Position numbers and translations under genes: made by a program | The notes under the pieces: model-generated | Databases searched by the model: none | What the model saw: the letters and a program-made list of their open reading frames with translations, nothing else | What the model was told of the DNA's origin: nothing | In this document: in pieces, positions 44,081 through 52,021 of the stretch | Numbering within the stretch: position 1 is the stretch's first letter | How the letters are laid out: the number at the start of each line of letters is the position of its first letter | From: Streptomyces flavochromogenes | GTDB lineage: Bacteria > Actinomycetota > Actinomycetes > Streptomycetales > Streptomycetaceae | DNA length: 64,000 bases | Direction: 5' to 3' | Assembly: GCF_000717595.1 (NCBI RefSeq) | Contig: NZ_JNZO01000013.1 | Coordinates: 1-64,000 of the forward strand

Positions 44081-44333
44081 ACCCGCGACGCACGAGGTCG
44101 AGTACCGGCTCGCCCGGCTGCGGGACCGGCTGGCCGGCGACGACGTGGCCGAGCTCGGCGTACGCGTGGAACTCAGGGGCGCTGCCGTGCTGCTCTCCGG
44201 CACCGTGCCCACGGCCGCCCGGCGCGACGAGATCCTGCGGCTGGCGCGGATCGAACTCGCCGGACTCACCGTGTTCGACGACCTCGCGTCGGCCTCCACG
44301 GACGCACCGGAGCGGATGGAGGAGCTGCCATGA
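44073..44333 (+). CDS. BON domain protein (cytoplasmic, 86 aa)
   Basis: A single BON domain (YRLARLRDRLAGDDVAELGV, VELRGAAVLLSGTVPTAARR) without signal peptide. BON domains bind lipids or help osmotic-shock tolerance. It overlaps both neighbours (8 nt and 4 nt). Confidence 0.8.
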   Translation: MSEPATHEVEYRLARLRDRLAGDDVAELGVRVELRGAAVLLSGTVPTAARRDEILRLARIELAGLTVFDDLASASTDAPERMEELP

Positions 44334-45109
44334 CTCCGGCCCCGGCCGCCCGGCAGCCGGACGGCGCGGTCCGCGTGGCGGCCGTGGGCGACATCCATCT
44401 GAGCCCCGACTGCGCCGGACTGCTGCGCCCCGCCTTCGCGACGCTGCCGGAGTGCGCGGACCTCCTCCTCCTCGCGGGTGACCTGACCCGGCACGGCACC
44501 GTCGACGAGGCCGTCGTGGTGGCGGACGAGGTCCGTGACCTGGGCGTCCCCGTGGTGGCCGTGCTGGGCAACCACGACTACCACTCGGATCAGGAGGCCG
44601 ACATCACGCGGGCCCTCGCCGCCGCGGGCGTGAGCGTCCTGGAAGGACAGTCCGTCACGTTCTCCGTGGCCGGTCACACCGTCGGTGTCGCCGGCGCGAA
44701 GGGCTTCTGCGGCGGCTTCGCCGGCCGCAGCGCCGGCGCGTTCGGCGAACCGGAGATGAAGGCCTGGGTCCGTACGGCGCACATCGGCGCCGAGCGTCTG
44801 TCGACCGCGCTGGAGGAGCTGTCCGCCGACCGCTGCGAGGTCCGGATCGCGCTGACCCACTTCTCCCCCGTGCCGGACACACTGGCGGGCGAGCCCGTGG
44901 AGATCTACCCGTTCCTCGGCAGCTATCTGCTCGCCGAGGCCATCGACGCGGTGGGCGCCGATCTCGCCGTGCACGGTCATGCGCACCTCGGCACGGAACA
45001 CGGCAGGACAGCGGGCGGGGTACGCGTACGCAACGTCGCCCAACCGGTCATCGACCGCGCGTTCGCCCTGTACCAGCTGCCCGTCCACGGCCATGGATCC
45101 GGCATGTGA
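44330..45109 (+). CDS. Calcineurin-like metallophosphoesterase
   Basis: A 259-residue di-metal phosphoesterase. All five motifs are present: GDIHLS, AGDLTRHG, GNHDYH, THFSP and HGHAHLG. It is likely a phosphodiesterase or phosphatase on a nucleotide or phospholipid. Third gene of the coupled nucleotidyltransferase-BON-phosphoesterase unit, whose enzymes may make and break the same phosphate bond. Confidence 0.92.
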   Translation: MTPAPAARQPDGAVRVAAVGDIHLSPDCAGLLRPAFATLPECADLLLLAGDLTRHGTVDEAVVVADEVRDLGVPVVAVLGNHDYHSDQEADITRALAAAGVSVLEGQSVTFSVAGHTVGVAGAKGFCGGFAGRSAGAFGEPEMKAWVRTAHIGAERLSTALEELSADRCEVRIALTHFSPVPDTLAGEPVEIYPFLGSYLLAEAIDAVGADLAVHGHAHLGTEHGRTAGGVRVRNVAQPVIDRAFALYQLPVHGHGSGM

Positions 45110-45208
45110 GCCCTGGATCGCCCCTTCCGTACGATCGTCCGCTGCGCACTCCGCACGGTCGCGGGCCGTCCGCCGGTCCCGGGCCGTCCGCGGCACCCGT
45201 CGGTGTGC

Positions 45209-46077
45209 TCAGCCCCGCACCGTGGCGGCCGCCAGGGAATCGACCACCGCGGCGAACCGCCCGCTACGACGGAGCACGGCTCGCTGCCTGGCCGCCCCGC
45301 CCCCGTCCGTGCGGATCCGATCCCACTGCGCACGTACCCACTCCGTGTCGTCGGTCGCGTCCAGGGCGGTACGGGCGAAGTCGATCAGGGCGTCCACCAA
45401 GGTCACCGCGGGCCGCTCCCGGCCGTCGACCGGGTCCAGACCGTGCCCCCCGAGGCCCTGGGCGGCAGCGAGCCGGTGCGCCTGCGACAGGTCGGGACAG
45501 GACATCCGCGGCGCGGGCACACGGGCGGCGACGCGGGGCAGCAACGTGCCGGCGAGCCCGCGGACCAGTACGGCGAGCAATTCCCGGCCAGGGCCTGGAG
45601 GATCGGCAGCCACGGTCTCATGTGCTGGGCGAGGGCGAGGGCCCGTTCACGGTCGAGCTCCCCGATGTGGACGTGACATCCGCAGACGAGCCCGTCCTCG
45701 CGCGTGGTTCCGTCGTCGCGCGTGATCAGGGGCGCGTAGCGCCGGGCCATCCGTCGGTAGCGCTCGGTGTTCGCGACCGTCAGCTGCTCCTCCGGGGGAA
45801 GCACAGGGGTGCCGCATGCGACCGGCGCGCAGCGCTCGTTCCGGGCGGCCGCGGCGACGGCTCCACGCATCCACGAGAGTTCGTCGCGCAGGGACGTCCG
45901 GCAGGATGTCGCCCGGGTGCCGGTTTCGATCTGCGCGTTGAAGAACTCGCTCTGCAGCTGCCCTCCGAGGTCACGGGAGGCCCGGTCGATCACCTGGGGC
46001 GCGCGGTTCACGGGCGCGCGGGTGACGTGGTCCACCAGCATGAACTCTTCCTCGACGCCCATGGTCAGGACATTCAT
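45209..46077 (-). pseudogene. Decayed ybdK-type carboxylate-amine ligase (glutamate-cysteine ligase family)
   Basis: The N-terminal about 170 residues are an intact YbdK/GCS2 start (MNVLTMGVEEEFMLVDHVTR, CGCHVHIGELDRERALALAQ, PWLPILQALAGN). The C-terminal part (LLAVLVRGLAGTLLPRVAAR, RSGRFAAVVDSLAAATVRG) is intact in a second frame. The central region that normally lies between (WRG-type catalytic strands) is missing. At the junction around 45555-45575 one stretch reads GNCSPYW in the first frame and ELLAVLV in the second. The combined length is about 80 residues short of the usual about 370. Confidence 0.75.
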
Positions 46078-46101
46078 CGCGACTCCTCACTCGGCACACG
46101 C

Positions 46102-46126
46102 CTACCCGGCACCCGGTGCTCCATTC
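46102..46126 (-). promoter_or_regulatory. Sigma-B-type promoter upstream of the ybdK remnant
   Basis: Reading on the minus strand: GAAT (46126-46123), 15 nt, GGGTAG (46107-46102), 24 nt before the start codon. Confidence 0.55.
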
Positions 46127-46186
46127 CGGCCGACCGTCCGCGTCGGGAGATTCTCGTGGGTCTCGGCCGGCCCGGCGTCCGGGTCC

Positions 46187-46795
46187 TCAGGAGAGGCCGG
46201 CCCGTACCAACGCCGCCGCGAACCGCGGCAGGTCCTCGTCAGGGACGAGCCGGGCGAGGCCGGCGGGCGTCTCGGGGAGGCCCAGCCTCGCGGCGGTCTC
46301 GCGGGCGCGGCGGTCGAAGGCGGGGCGCAGTTCGGGCCACACGCCCTGGGCTTCGCGGCAGAAGATGTCCGCTCCGACCGGGCCGATCCGCGGGACCTCC
46401 CGAAGGAGCTCCCGGATCCGGTCCGGGTCCCCGTCGGCGGCGTCGCGCAGCCGGCGCAGGTCTCCGCGGTAGCGGTCCAGGAGGAGCTCCGCACCGTCCC
46501 CCAGGGCTGTGGCCGTGCTCTCGTCGTAGCGCCGGTAGTGCGCTCGGCCGAGGGCGTCCACCCGGTCCTGCCATGATGCGGTGGCCATCGCACGGGCCGT
46601 GCCCATGCCCGCCGTGTGAAGTTCGCGGGCGGCGGCCACCGCGATGCCGGCCTTGATCCGTACGGAGAAGAGCACGCACAGCGTCAGGAGTCGGTACAGA
46701 GGGGCGGGTGTGTCCTTCAGCCGGATGCCCGCCTCCTCCGCGTGGGTGTGCCCGTGCTCGTCCAGCAGGTCTCGGACCGTGGTGCGCCGGGTCAT
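46187..46795 (-). CDS. HhH-GPD-like DNA endonuclease/glycosylase
   Basis: A 202-residue helical protein with a helix-hairpin-helix segment LLREVPRIGPVGADIFCREA near residue 145. That is where base-excision glycosylases bind DNA; I do not see the usual catalytic Asp pattern clearly. ATG 46795 follows GGAGGACCGCC. Likely role: DNA repair. It sits beside two LigD-type genes. Confidence 0.75.
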   Translation of the reverse strand: MTRRTTVRDLLDEHGHTHAEEAGIRLKDTPAPLYRLLTLCVLFSVRIKAGIAVAAARELHTAGMGTARAMATASWQDRVDALGRAHYRRYDESTATALGDGAELLLDRYRGDLRRLRDAADGDPDRIRELLREVPRIGPVGADIFCREAQGVWPELRPAFDRRARETAARLGLPETPAGLARLVPDEDLPRFAAALVRAGLS

Positions 46796-46855
46796 GGCGG
46801 TCCTCCCTCCCGTCCGGCCTCCGTCCGGCATCCTTCAGCCTCTGCCGGGACCGGT

Positions 46856-47779
46856 TCACGGGGTCAGTGCGGTGAGACGGGTGCGGGCCCTGGTGAGTGA
46901 GCGGGGTCTGGGCGGGTCGTGCCAGGGGTTCTCTTCGAGGCGCCGGGCGATGGTGCCGAGGGTCCATCGGCGCGCGGAGAGACCGGGGTCGTCGAGTTCG
47001 GCCCAGGCCAGCGGCACCGCCACGGGGGCACCCGGAAGGGCCCGGACGGCGTAAGGGGCGACGGCGGTCTGGGCGTAGGCGTTGCGCTGGACGTCGAGGT
47101 AGAGCCTGCCTCGGCGGGCCTTCTTGCGCGGCTCGGTGGTGAACCGGTCGGCGTGGCGGGCCGCGAGGACTCCGGCGACGTCGCGGGCGAAGGACCGTAC
47201 GTCGTCGAAGGGTGCCCGGCGGTCGAGCGGCACGATGACGTGCAGGCCTCGTGATCCGGTGGTCATGACCTGGGACGGCAGCTCCAGTTCGTCCAGGAGG
47301 TCGTGGAGGCCATGCGCTGCGTCCCGCACCAGGGGGAAGTCGTCTCCGGGCGGGTCGAGGTCGAACACGAGCCGGTCGGGATGGTCGGGGCGGTCGGCTC
47401 GGGACAGGAAGCGGTGCGGAGTGATGCATGCCTGGTCGGCGAGGTACAGCAGGGTCGCGGTGTCGTCGCACACCGCGTACGTGACGGTGCCGCCCTGCTT
47501 GGGAAGCTCGGCTCGGTGGACCCAGTCCGGGAAGTGGTCCGGCACCTCCTTCTGCATGAAGGCGGGTCCCCGCGTTCCGTCCGGGTGCCGTTCCAGCATC
47601 AGGGGACGTCCGCGCAGGTGGGGCAGCATTCTGCGGGCGGCGGCGCGGTAGTACCGGGCGAGGTCGGCCTTGGTGATGCCGTCGCCGGGGAAGAGGATCT
47701 TGTCCGGGTGGCCGATCCCGACGCTCCGGCCGCCGGCCCGTATCCGCCGGGGACCGCTCGATCGCTGGTGCGTCGTCAT
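46856..47779 (-). CDS. LigD polymerase domain protein (NHEJ primase-polymerase)
   Basis: A 307-residue stand-alone archaeo-eukaryotic primase-type polymerase used in non-homologous end joining. The catalytic DLDPP (RLVFDLDPPGDDFP) is near residue 143, and TTGSRGLHVIVPLD supplies the second active-site part near residue 185. A YLADQACITPHRFLSR segment is also typical. No ligase domain is fused, as is usual for the split LigD of Streptomyces. The next gene on the same strand is the matching phosphoesterase. Confidence 0.92.
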   Translation of the reverse strand: MTTHQRSSGPRRIRAGGRSVGIGHPDKILFPGDGITKADLARYYRAAARRMLPHLRGRPLMLERHPDGTRGPAFMQKEVPDHFPDWVHRAELPKQGGTVTYAVCDDTATLLYLADQACITPHRFLSRADRPDHPDRLVFDLDPPGDDFPLVRDAAHGLHDLLDELELPSQVMTTGSRGLHVIVPLDRRAPFDDVRSFARDVAGVLAARHADRFTTEPRKKARRGRLYLDVQRNAYAQTAVAPYAVRALPGAPVAVPLAWAELDDPGLSARRWTLGTIARRLEENPWHDPPRPRSLTRARTRLTALTP

Positions 47780-47843
47780 CGGCCTTCTTCCTCCTGGCGT
47801 TCGCGGACCGCCCCTGAGGGGCGAGGGGAGAGGGGCGATGCCC

Positions 47844-48473
47844 TCACTTGTGGTCGCTCGCCGATCGCTCGGCTTCGGCGACCTGCCGCAGCGTGCGGCC
47901 GGTACGGGCCGAACGTGCCCGCCGGGGGTCAGGCGTGCCGGTGTCGGCGGCCCGTTCGTCGGCCTCTTTGACCAGGAGCCATGCCTCGCGTCCCCCGTCC
48001 TCGGTGCGGCGGATCCGGGTGAGCGCGTAGCCGCCGTGCAGTTTGTGACCGTCGAGCCGGAACGAGGCGTGACCCCGCTCCAGAGCCTCGGCGAGGGGAA
48101 CCTCGTGGCCCTGCCGGTCCGTCGTGGCGTTGCGGTAGGTTCCCTCGTCCCACACGATCACGGTGCCGCCGCCGTATTCCCCTTGCGCGATGACGCCCTC
48201 GAAATCGCGGTACTCCAGCGGATGGTCCTCCGTCGGCGTGGCGAAGCGCTTGTCGTGCGGATCTCTGGAGGGGCCCTTGGGCACGGCGAACGACTTCAGT
48301 ACGCCATCGGCTTCGAGGCGGAAGTCGAAGTGCATGCTGCGCGCGTCGTGGATCTGCACGACGTACGACGGCGGACCGTCGGCCGATTGCACCCCGGCCC
48401 CGCCCTTCGGCTCGGGCGTCTTCTCGAAGTCCCGCCGGCCCTGGTAGCGGGCCAGCGTTCCCGTGTCCGTCAC
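47844..48473 (-). CDS. LigD 3'-phosphoesterase domain protein
   Basis: A 209-residue stand-alone LigD phosphoesterase that trims 3'-phosphate or ribonucleotide ends before joining. The active-site pattern is HDARSMHFDFRLE near residue 42 (two His and Asp), HPLEYRDFEGVIAQGEYGGG and GYALTRIRRTEDG. It is upstream of the polymerase gene and has its own sigma-B-type promoter, so end-joining repair seems tied to stress or stationary phase here. Confidence 0.92.
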   Translation of the reverse strand: MTDTGTLARYQGRRDFEKTPEPKGGAGVQSADGPPSYVVQIHDARSMHFDFRLEADGVLKSFAVPKGPSRDPHDKRFATPTEDHPLEYRDFEGVIAQGEYGGGTVIVWDEGTYRNATTDRQGHEVPLAEALERGHASFRLDGHKLHGGYALTRIRRTEDGGREAWLLVKEADERAADTGTPDPRRARSARTGRTLRQVAEAERSASDHK

Positions 48474-48950
48474 GGCCTCCTCCTCGCGTCCTCGCTGTCG
48501 TGGAAGCAGCCTCCACCGGCGGCTACCCCAGGACGGGGACGCCAGTCGTCACCCGGGCCCGGAGGAGCCGCCTGGGCGGCGCTCCCGGCCCCCGACGGGG
48601 CATCGCTTCGACCGCCCGGTCCCTGGCGTCGCTTCGTAGATCCGCGGGTCGTCGTTCCGTTCCGGGGTGGTCAGCCCCTGCGACCGACCATCAGCCATCA
48701 CCACCGACTTCGGCGAACACGACGTTCGCTCCGACGCCGCAGGGGAGGGTTCCCCTTGAAAAGCTGCGACGGCGGCTGCCCGCCGTCGACCGGGGCCGGC
48801 GTGAGCCCCGAATCCGGCAACGGCTTGACCAGGACGTCTCCCTGTAAGAGCTGCCACCTCGTCCACCCCGTGCCCCCGTCCCCACCGTCCAGTCGCATGC
48901 GCGTCTTCGCAGCGCACCACTCTGCGGCCAAGCGCCTCGTTCTGAAACGA
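48474..48950. other. 477-nt region with promoter but no recognised gene
   Basis: Apart from the sigma-B-type promoter, no gene is supported. A minus-strand frame containing DDPRIYEATPGTG and a plus-strand frame rich in Pro/Ser are not matched to anything I know. It may contain eroded sequence. Confidence 0.4.
48523..48547 (-). promoter_or_regulatory. Sigma-B-type promoter upstream of LigD phosphoesterase
   Basis: On the minus strand: GACT (48547-48544), 15 nt, GGGTAG (48528-48523), 49 nt before the start codon. Confidence 0.6.
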
Positions 48951-49538
48951 TCAGTAAGCCGTGATCGCTGCGGCCGCCCTGGCGGCCTGCTCGATCTTCG
49001 CGCTGTGGGCGGCACGGGCTTCCTCGTCGATCCGCTGCTCGTGTTCGGGGCGCACCCCGGTCCGGCCGTCGAGGCCCTCGCGCAGGATGTCGGCGTGCCC
49101 GGCATGCCGGATGGACTCGCCGAGGACATGGACCATGACGGCGAACAGGTTCGTGTTCGTATGAGGCTCCGGCCACCACGGCACGTGGCCGGGGGCGTCG
49201 AGGGGAAGCTCGCTGATCGTCGCGTCCGAGTGTTCCCACGTGCGCCGGTAGAACCCGATGATCCGATCCCGGGTCTCGTCCTCGGCCGCCCACAGATCGC
49301 TGCCGTCGGAGTCCTGCCACCGGGGCAGCGATTCCGGGGAAGGGCGGTCGAAGACCTCGCCGAAGTACCTGGCCTCGACGGTGGCCACGTGTTTGACCAG
49401 GCCGAGGAGGTTGGTCCCGGTCGCCGTCAAGGGCCGGCGGGCGTCGTATTCGGACAAGCCGTCGAGCTTCCAGAGCAGCGCCTCGCGGTCCCGCCGCAGT
49501 CTCCCGTGCAGGTTGTCCTTCGCGAATTCATCGATCAT
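48951..49538 (-). CDS. DinB family protein
   Basis: A 195-residue four-helix DinB/YfiT metal-dependent fold (LRRDREALLWKLDGLSEYDA, GLVKHVATVEARYFGEVFDR, GESIRHAGHADILREGLDG). The three conserved His positions for metal are present in helices 2 and 4. ATG 49538 is used; GTG 49556 is possible. Such proteins are thiol-dependent transferases of largely unknown substrates. Confidence 0.85.
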   Translation of the reverse strand: MIDEFAKDNLHGRLRRDREALLWKLDGLSEYDARRPLTATGTNLLGLVKHVATVEARYFGEVFDRPSPESLPRWQDSDGSDLWAAEDETRDRIIGFYRRTWEHSDATISELPLDAPGHVPWWPEPHTNTNLFAVMVHVLGESIRHAGHADILREGLDGRTGVRPEHEQRIDEEARAAHSAKIEQAARAAAAITAY

Positions 49539-49734
49539 GCGGCATGAGCCTGCCATGGGCTGCTGCCGGTCTCAAGATCGCGTCACACGGTCCGCAACGT
49601 CCGGCAGAGCCGAGGCCTGGCCATGGCCGCCACCCTGACCTGGTGCGAGAGGCTCGCGAATCCTGCCGCGTGAGACGGCCTTCGGGCGCTTGGCGATCTG
49701 CCGCCCACGGCGCGACGGGCGACGCCTCTTCCGG

Positions 49735-50172
49735 TCATGCGGGACGGCGGAGCTGCTCCCGTGCCCAGGCGGGATCGGGGTTGACGTGGGGCCGGCCCGC
49801 CACGAGGACGGTCGGCACCGTCTCGTTGCCGTCGTTGGCCGCCCTCACCGCCGCCGCACCGGCCGAGTCACGCCAGATGTTCACCCAGTACATCCGTCGG
49901 GCGCTGCGCCCCAACCGGATGCGCAGGCGCAGGCAGTACACACAGCCCGGCCTCCAGAAGACGATCGGCCGGCCGTCGTCCGCGCTGCGACGCTGCGCCT
50001 CCAGCGCGCCGATCGACTTCGGGAAGATCAGAGGGGAGTACGTCGCCGCGAGCACCAGGAACACCACGAGCAGTGCTGCTGCCTCGCCGGGGCGTTCCCC
50101 GCGGACGAGTCGGGTCGCGACGGCCGAGCCGCAGAGCACGAGCAGTACCGGCAAAGCCCAGATGCGCATCAT
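49735..50172 (-). CDS. Membrane-anchored mycoredoxin / glutaredoxin-like protein
   Basis: A 145-residue protein with two N-terminal membrane helices (IWALPVLLVLCGSAVATRLV, AALLVVFLVLAATYSPLIFP) and a C-terminal thioredoxin-fold domain. The redox motif is FWRPGCVYCLRLR (CxxC) near residue 76; the cis-Pro region is TVPTVLVAG. It would reduce mixed disulfides with mycothiol at the membrane. No promoter was recognised. Confidence 0.88.
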   Translation of the reverse strand: MMRIWALPVLLVLCGSAVATRLVRGERPGEAAALLVVFLVLAATYSPLIFPKSIGALEAQRRSADDGRPIVFWRPGCVYCLRLRIRLGRSARRMYWVNIWRDSAGAAAVRAANDGNETVPTVLVAGRPHVNPDPAWAREQLRRPA

Positions 50173-50223
50173 GAAGCGCAGGCTATCGACCGGCTCTCAT
50201 CGCGAACCGTCCGCGGGTGCGGG

Positions 50224-50580
50224 TCAGCGCCGTGCGAGCTGTCGCTCGCCGTTGGCTCCGGGCCGGTATGCCAGACCGTAGTGGTGGAACACCGCGGGCT
50301 CCTCCTCCGCGGGGAGGACGTCGTCCGTGCCCATCGAGGGGCAGTCCTTCACGAGCGCCTTTCCGTAGGCGACCCGGACGTATCCGGGCCCCACGACCGC
50401 GCCGTCGAGCGGGACGAAGACCAGGCGGCGACGGGTCGGGAGTCCCACCTCCACCGTCGCCATGGCGGGCTCGTCCGTACTCGTGTCCACGTAGATCGCC
50501 TCGAGAGTGCCGATCTTGTGGCCGTCAGGATCGACCACGTCCTGCGTGCGCCACTCACGGATGTCGGCTGATTCGATCAT
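50224..50580 (-). CDS. PRC-barrel domain protein
   Basis: A 118-residue protein with a PRC barrel (VVDPDGHKIGTLEAIYVDTS, VGLPTRRRLVFVPLDGAVVG). It resembles stress-associated PRC proteins. ATG 50580 follows GAAGGGCGCTCCCG. Longer in-frame starts up to 50682 add only low-complexity sequence. Confidence 0.8.
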   Translation of the reverse strand: MIESADIREWRTQDVVDPDGHKIGTLEAIYVDTSTDEPAMATVEVGLPTRRRLVFVPLDGAVVGPGYVRVAYGKALVKDCPSMGTDDVLPAEEEPAVFHHYGLAYRPGANGERQLARR

Positions 50581-50742
50581 CGGGAGCGCCCTTCGTCCGA
50601 ACACGGAGCCGGGCTTCTGCGGCTGCGGATACCTCCCACACTGCGCCTGGCCACCCGCGCTCACCACCCGGCGGGCCGGCACAGCAGCGGATGTGAAGCG
50701 GCTGACCCGCAGTCGCGTCCTCCGGTGGAGAACCGTGGCTGA

Positions 50743-51105
50743 TCACAGCCAGGTGGTGGCCAGCCGGCCGGTCACGGCCGCCGTGGCGACGAGCCCGACG
50801 TTGAGTGCGATCCGGCGGTCCTCGCCTGTCAGGTGGACGGCGATCGCACCGCACTGCAGGAGCACGAACCCGATGGCCGCGGCCAGTGCCAGCCAGGGCG
50901 CGATGCCGGTCAGAGGCGGCAGGATCAGCCCGAGCGCGCCGAGTATCTCGATCGTCCCCAGCGCCTTGACGGCCGCCAGTGGCATGCGATCGACCCAGGC
51001 CATCATCGGGCGGAGTCTCTCTCGGTCATGGAGGACCTTCACCGCGCCCGAGTAGAGGGAGAAGAGGGCGAGCAGTCCGGAGACGATCCAGTACGCGATG
51101 TTCAT
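50743..51105 (-). CDS. DoxX family membrane protein
   Basis: A 120-residue protein of four membrane helices (IAYWIVSGLLALFSLYSGAV, LGTIEILGALGLILPPLTGI, LALAAAIGFVLLQCGAIAVH, IALNVGLVATAAVTGRLATT). DoxX-type proteins work in redox or sulfur stress at the membrane. ATG 51105 is preferred; GTG 51123 is possible. Confidence 0.85.
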   Translation of the reverse strand: MNIAYWIVSGLLALFSLYSGAVKVLHDRERLRPMMAWVDRMPLAAVKALGTIEILGALGLILPPLTGIAPWLALAAAIGFVLLQCGAIAVHLTGEDRRIALNVGLVATAAVTGRLATTWL

Positions 51106-51264
51106 GATTCCCTTCACGGTCACCGGTCGCAGGTGACCCGTCGAGTCCCAGGGCCGCTCTTGGAGGAGGCCGAGCCTGGTCCGGGTGATCCGGAAGCGAA
51201 GGGCGGGAGCCCCCGGCTGCGGCGGTCCGGTGGGGGACGGCCGGGCGGTGTCGTCCCGCCGGCT

Positions 51265-51759
51265 TCAGGCGAGGTCGGTGGCGGGCTCGGTCGCGTAGCG
51301 GCTCATCATGTGGGCGCCGGCCTGTGGCGTCAGCGGCCCGCCGCTTGCGATCACGTTCTGGAGGTCCCGGAAGTACTGCACGTACAGGTCGGGGGTGAAC
51401 GTGCTGAGGATGACGGCGGGTTGGTCGGTGACGTTGGCGAAGGTGTGCGGCGTGCCGGGCGGGACCATCACGAACGCGCCCGCGGTGGCGTCGTGGACCT
51501 TGTCCCCGAGGGTGAACCGCACCGTGCCGGAGACGATGTAGAAGCCCTCGTCGTGCTGGGCGTGGCGGTGCTGCGGCGGCCCGGCGGTGTGCGGGGCGAG
51601 GACGGACTCGGCGATCGCGAGGCGGTGCCCGGTATGGCTGCCGTCTTCGAGGACGCGCATGTGCGTGGTGCCCAGGATGATCGTTTCGCCGTCGTCGGGA
51701 CCGACCACCGGTACGGCGGGGTCGGTCTGCGGTGCGGTGGTCTTCGCTTGTTCCGTCAT
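51265..51759 (-). CDS. Cupin domain protein
   Basis: A 164-residue single cupin. Metal motif 1 is PQHRHAQHDEGFYIVSGTV (two His, Glu) near residue 63 and motif 2 is PPGTPHTFANV (His) near residue 100. Likely a metal-dependent enzyme or sensor; substrate unknown. The gene is separated from the aldo-keto reductase to its right by a region with an inverted repeat. Confidence 0.85.
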   Translation of the reverse strand: MTEQAKTTAPQTDPAVPVVGPDDGETIILGTTHMRVLEDGSHTGHRLAIAESVLAPHTAGPPQHRHAQHDEGFYIVSGTVRFTLGDKVHDATAGAFVMVPPGTPHTFANVTDQPAVILSTFTPDLYVQYFRDLQNVIASGGPLTPQAGAHMMSRYATEPATDLA

Positions 51760-51813
51760 GTGGCGAGTGCACCGCCAGGACCCGGCGCCTGTCCAAGACC
51801 CCTTCCGCGACGT

Positions 51814-51832
51814 CGATACCGCTTGAGTATCG
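51814..51832. promoter_or_regulatory. Inverted repeat upstream of cupin gene
   Basis: CGATAC-7 nt-GTATCG, 55-73 nt upstream of the cupin start. It may bind a regulator. No regulator gene stands next to it; 51760-52021 holds no supported gene. Confidence 0.35.
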
Positions 51833-52021
51833 TTGCAGCGTGGAGCGGTGGAGCCGGCTCACCCCTGTGAGCGCGGTGCTGCTCGATGCGGCACGGCCCC
51901 GCTCGACCAGGCCGACCGCGTGCAGACCGCACTGTGGAACGGCACGGTCTGCTTCTCACCCCACGTGATCGGTGTCGGCGAGGCACGGTGCCCCCCGTGA
52001 TCGACCGACGACTGTCGCGCC

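Noticed and set aside
51840..51966. Plus-strand frame starting VERWSRLTPVSAVLLDA
   Set aside because: It looked like the start of an AraC-type regulator but ends after 42 residues and has no helix-turn-helix.
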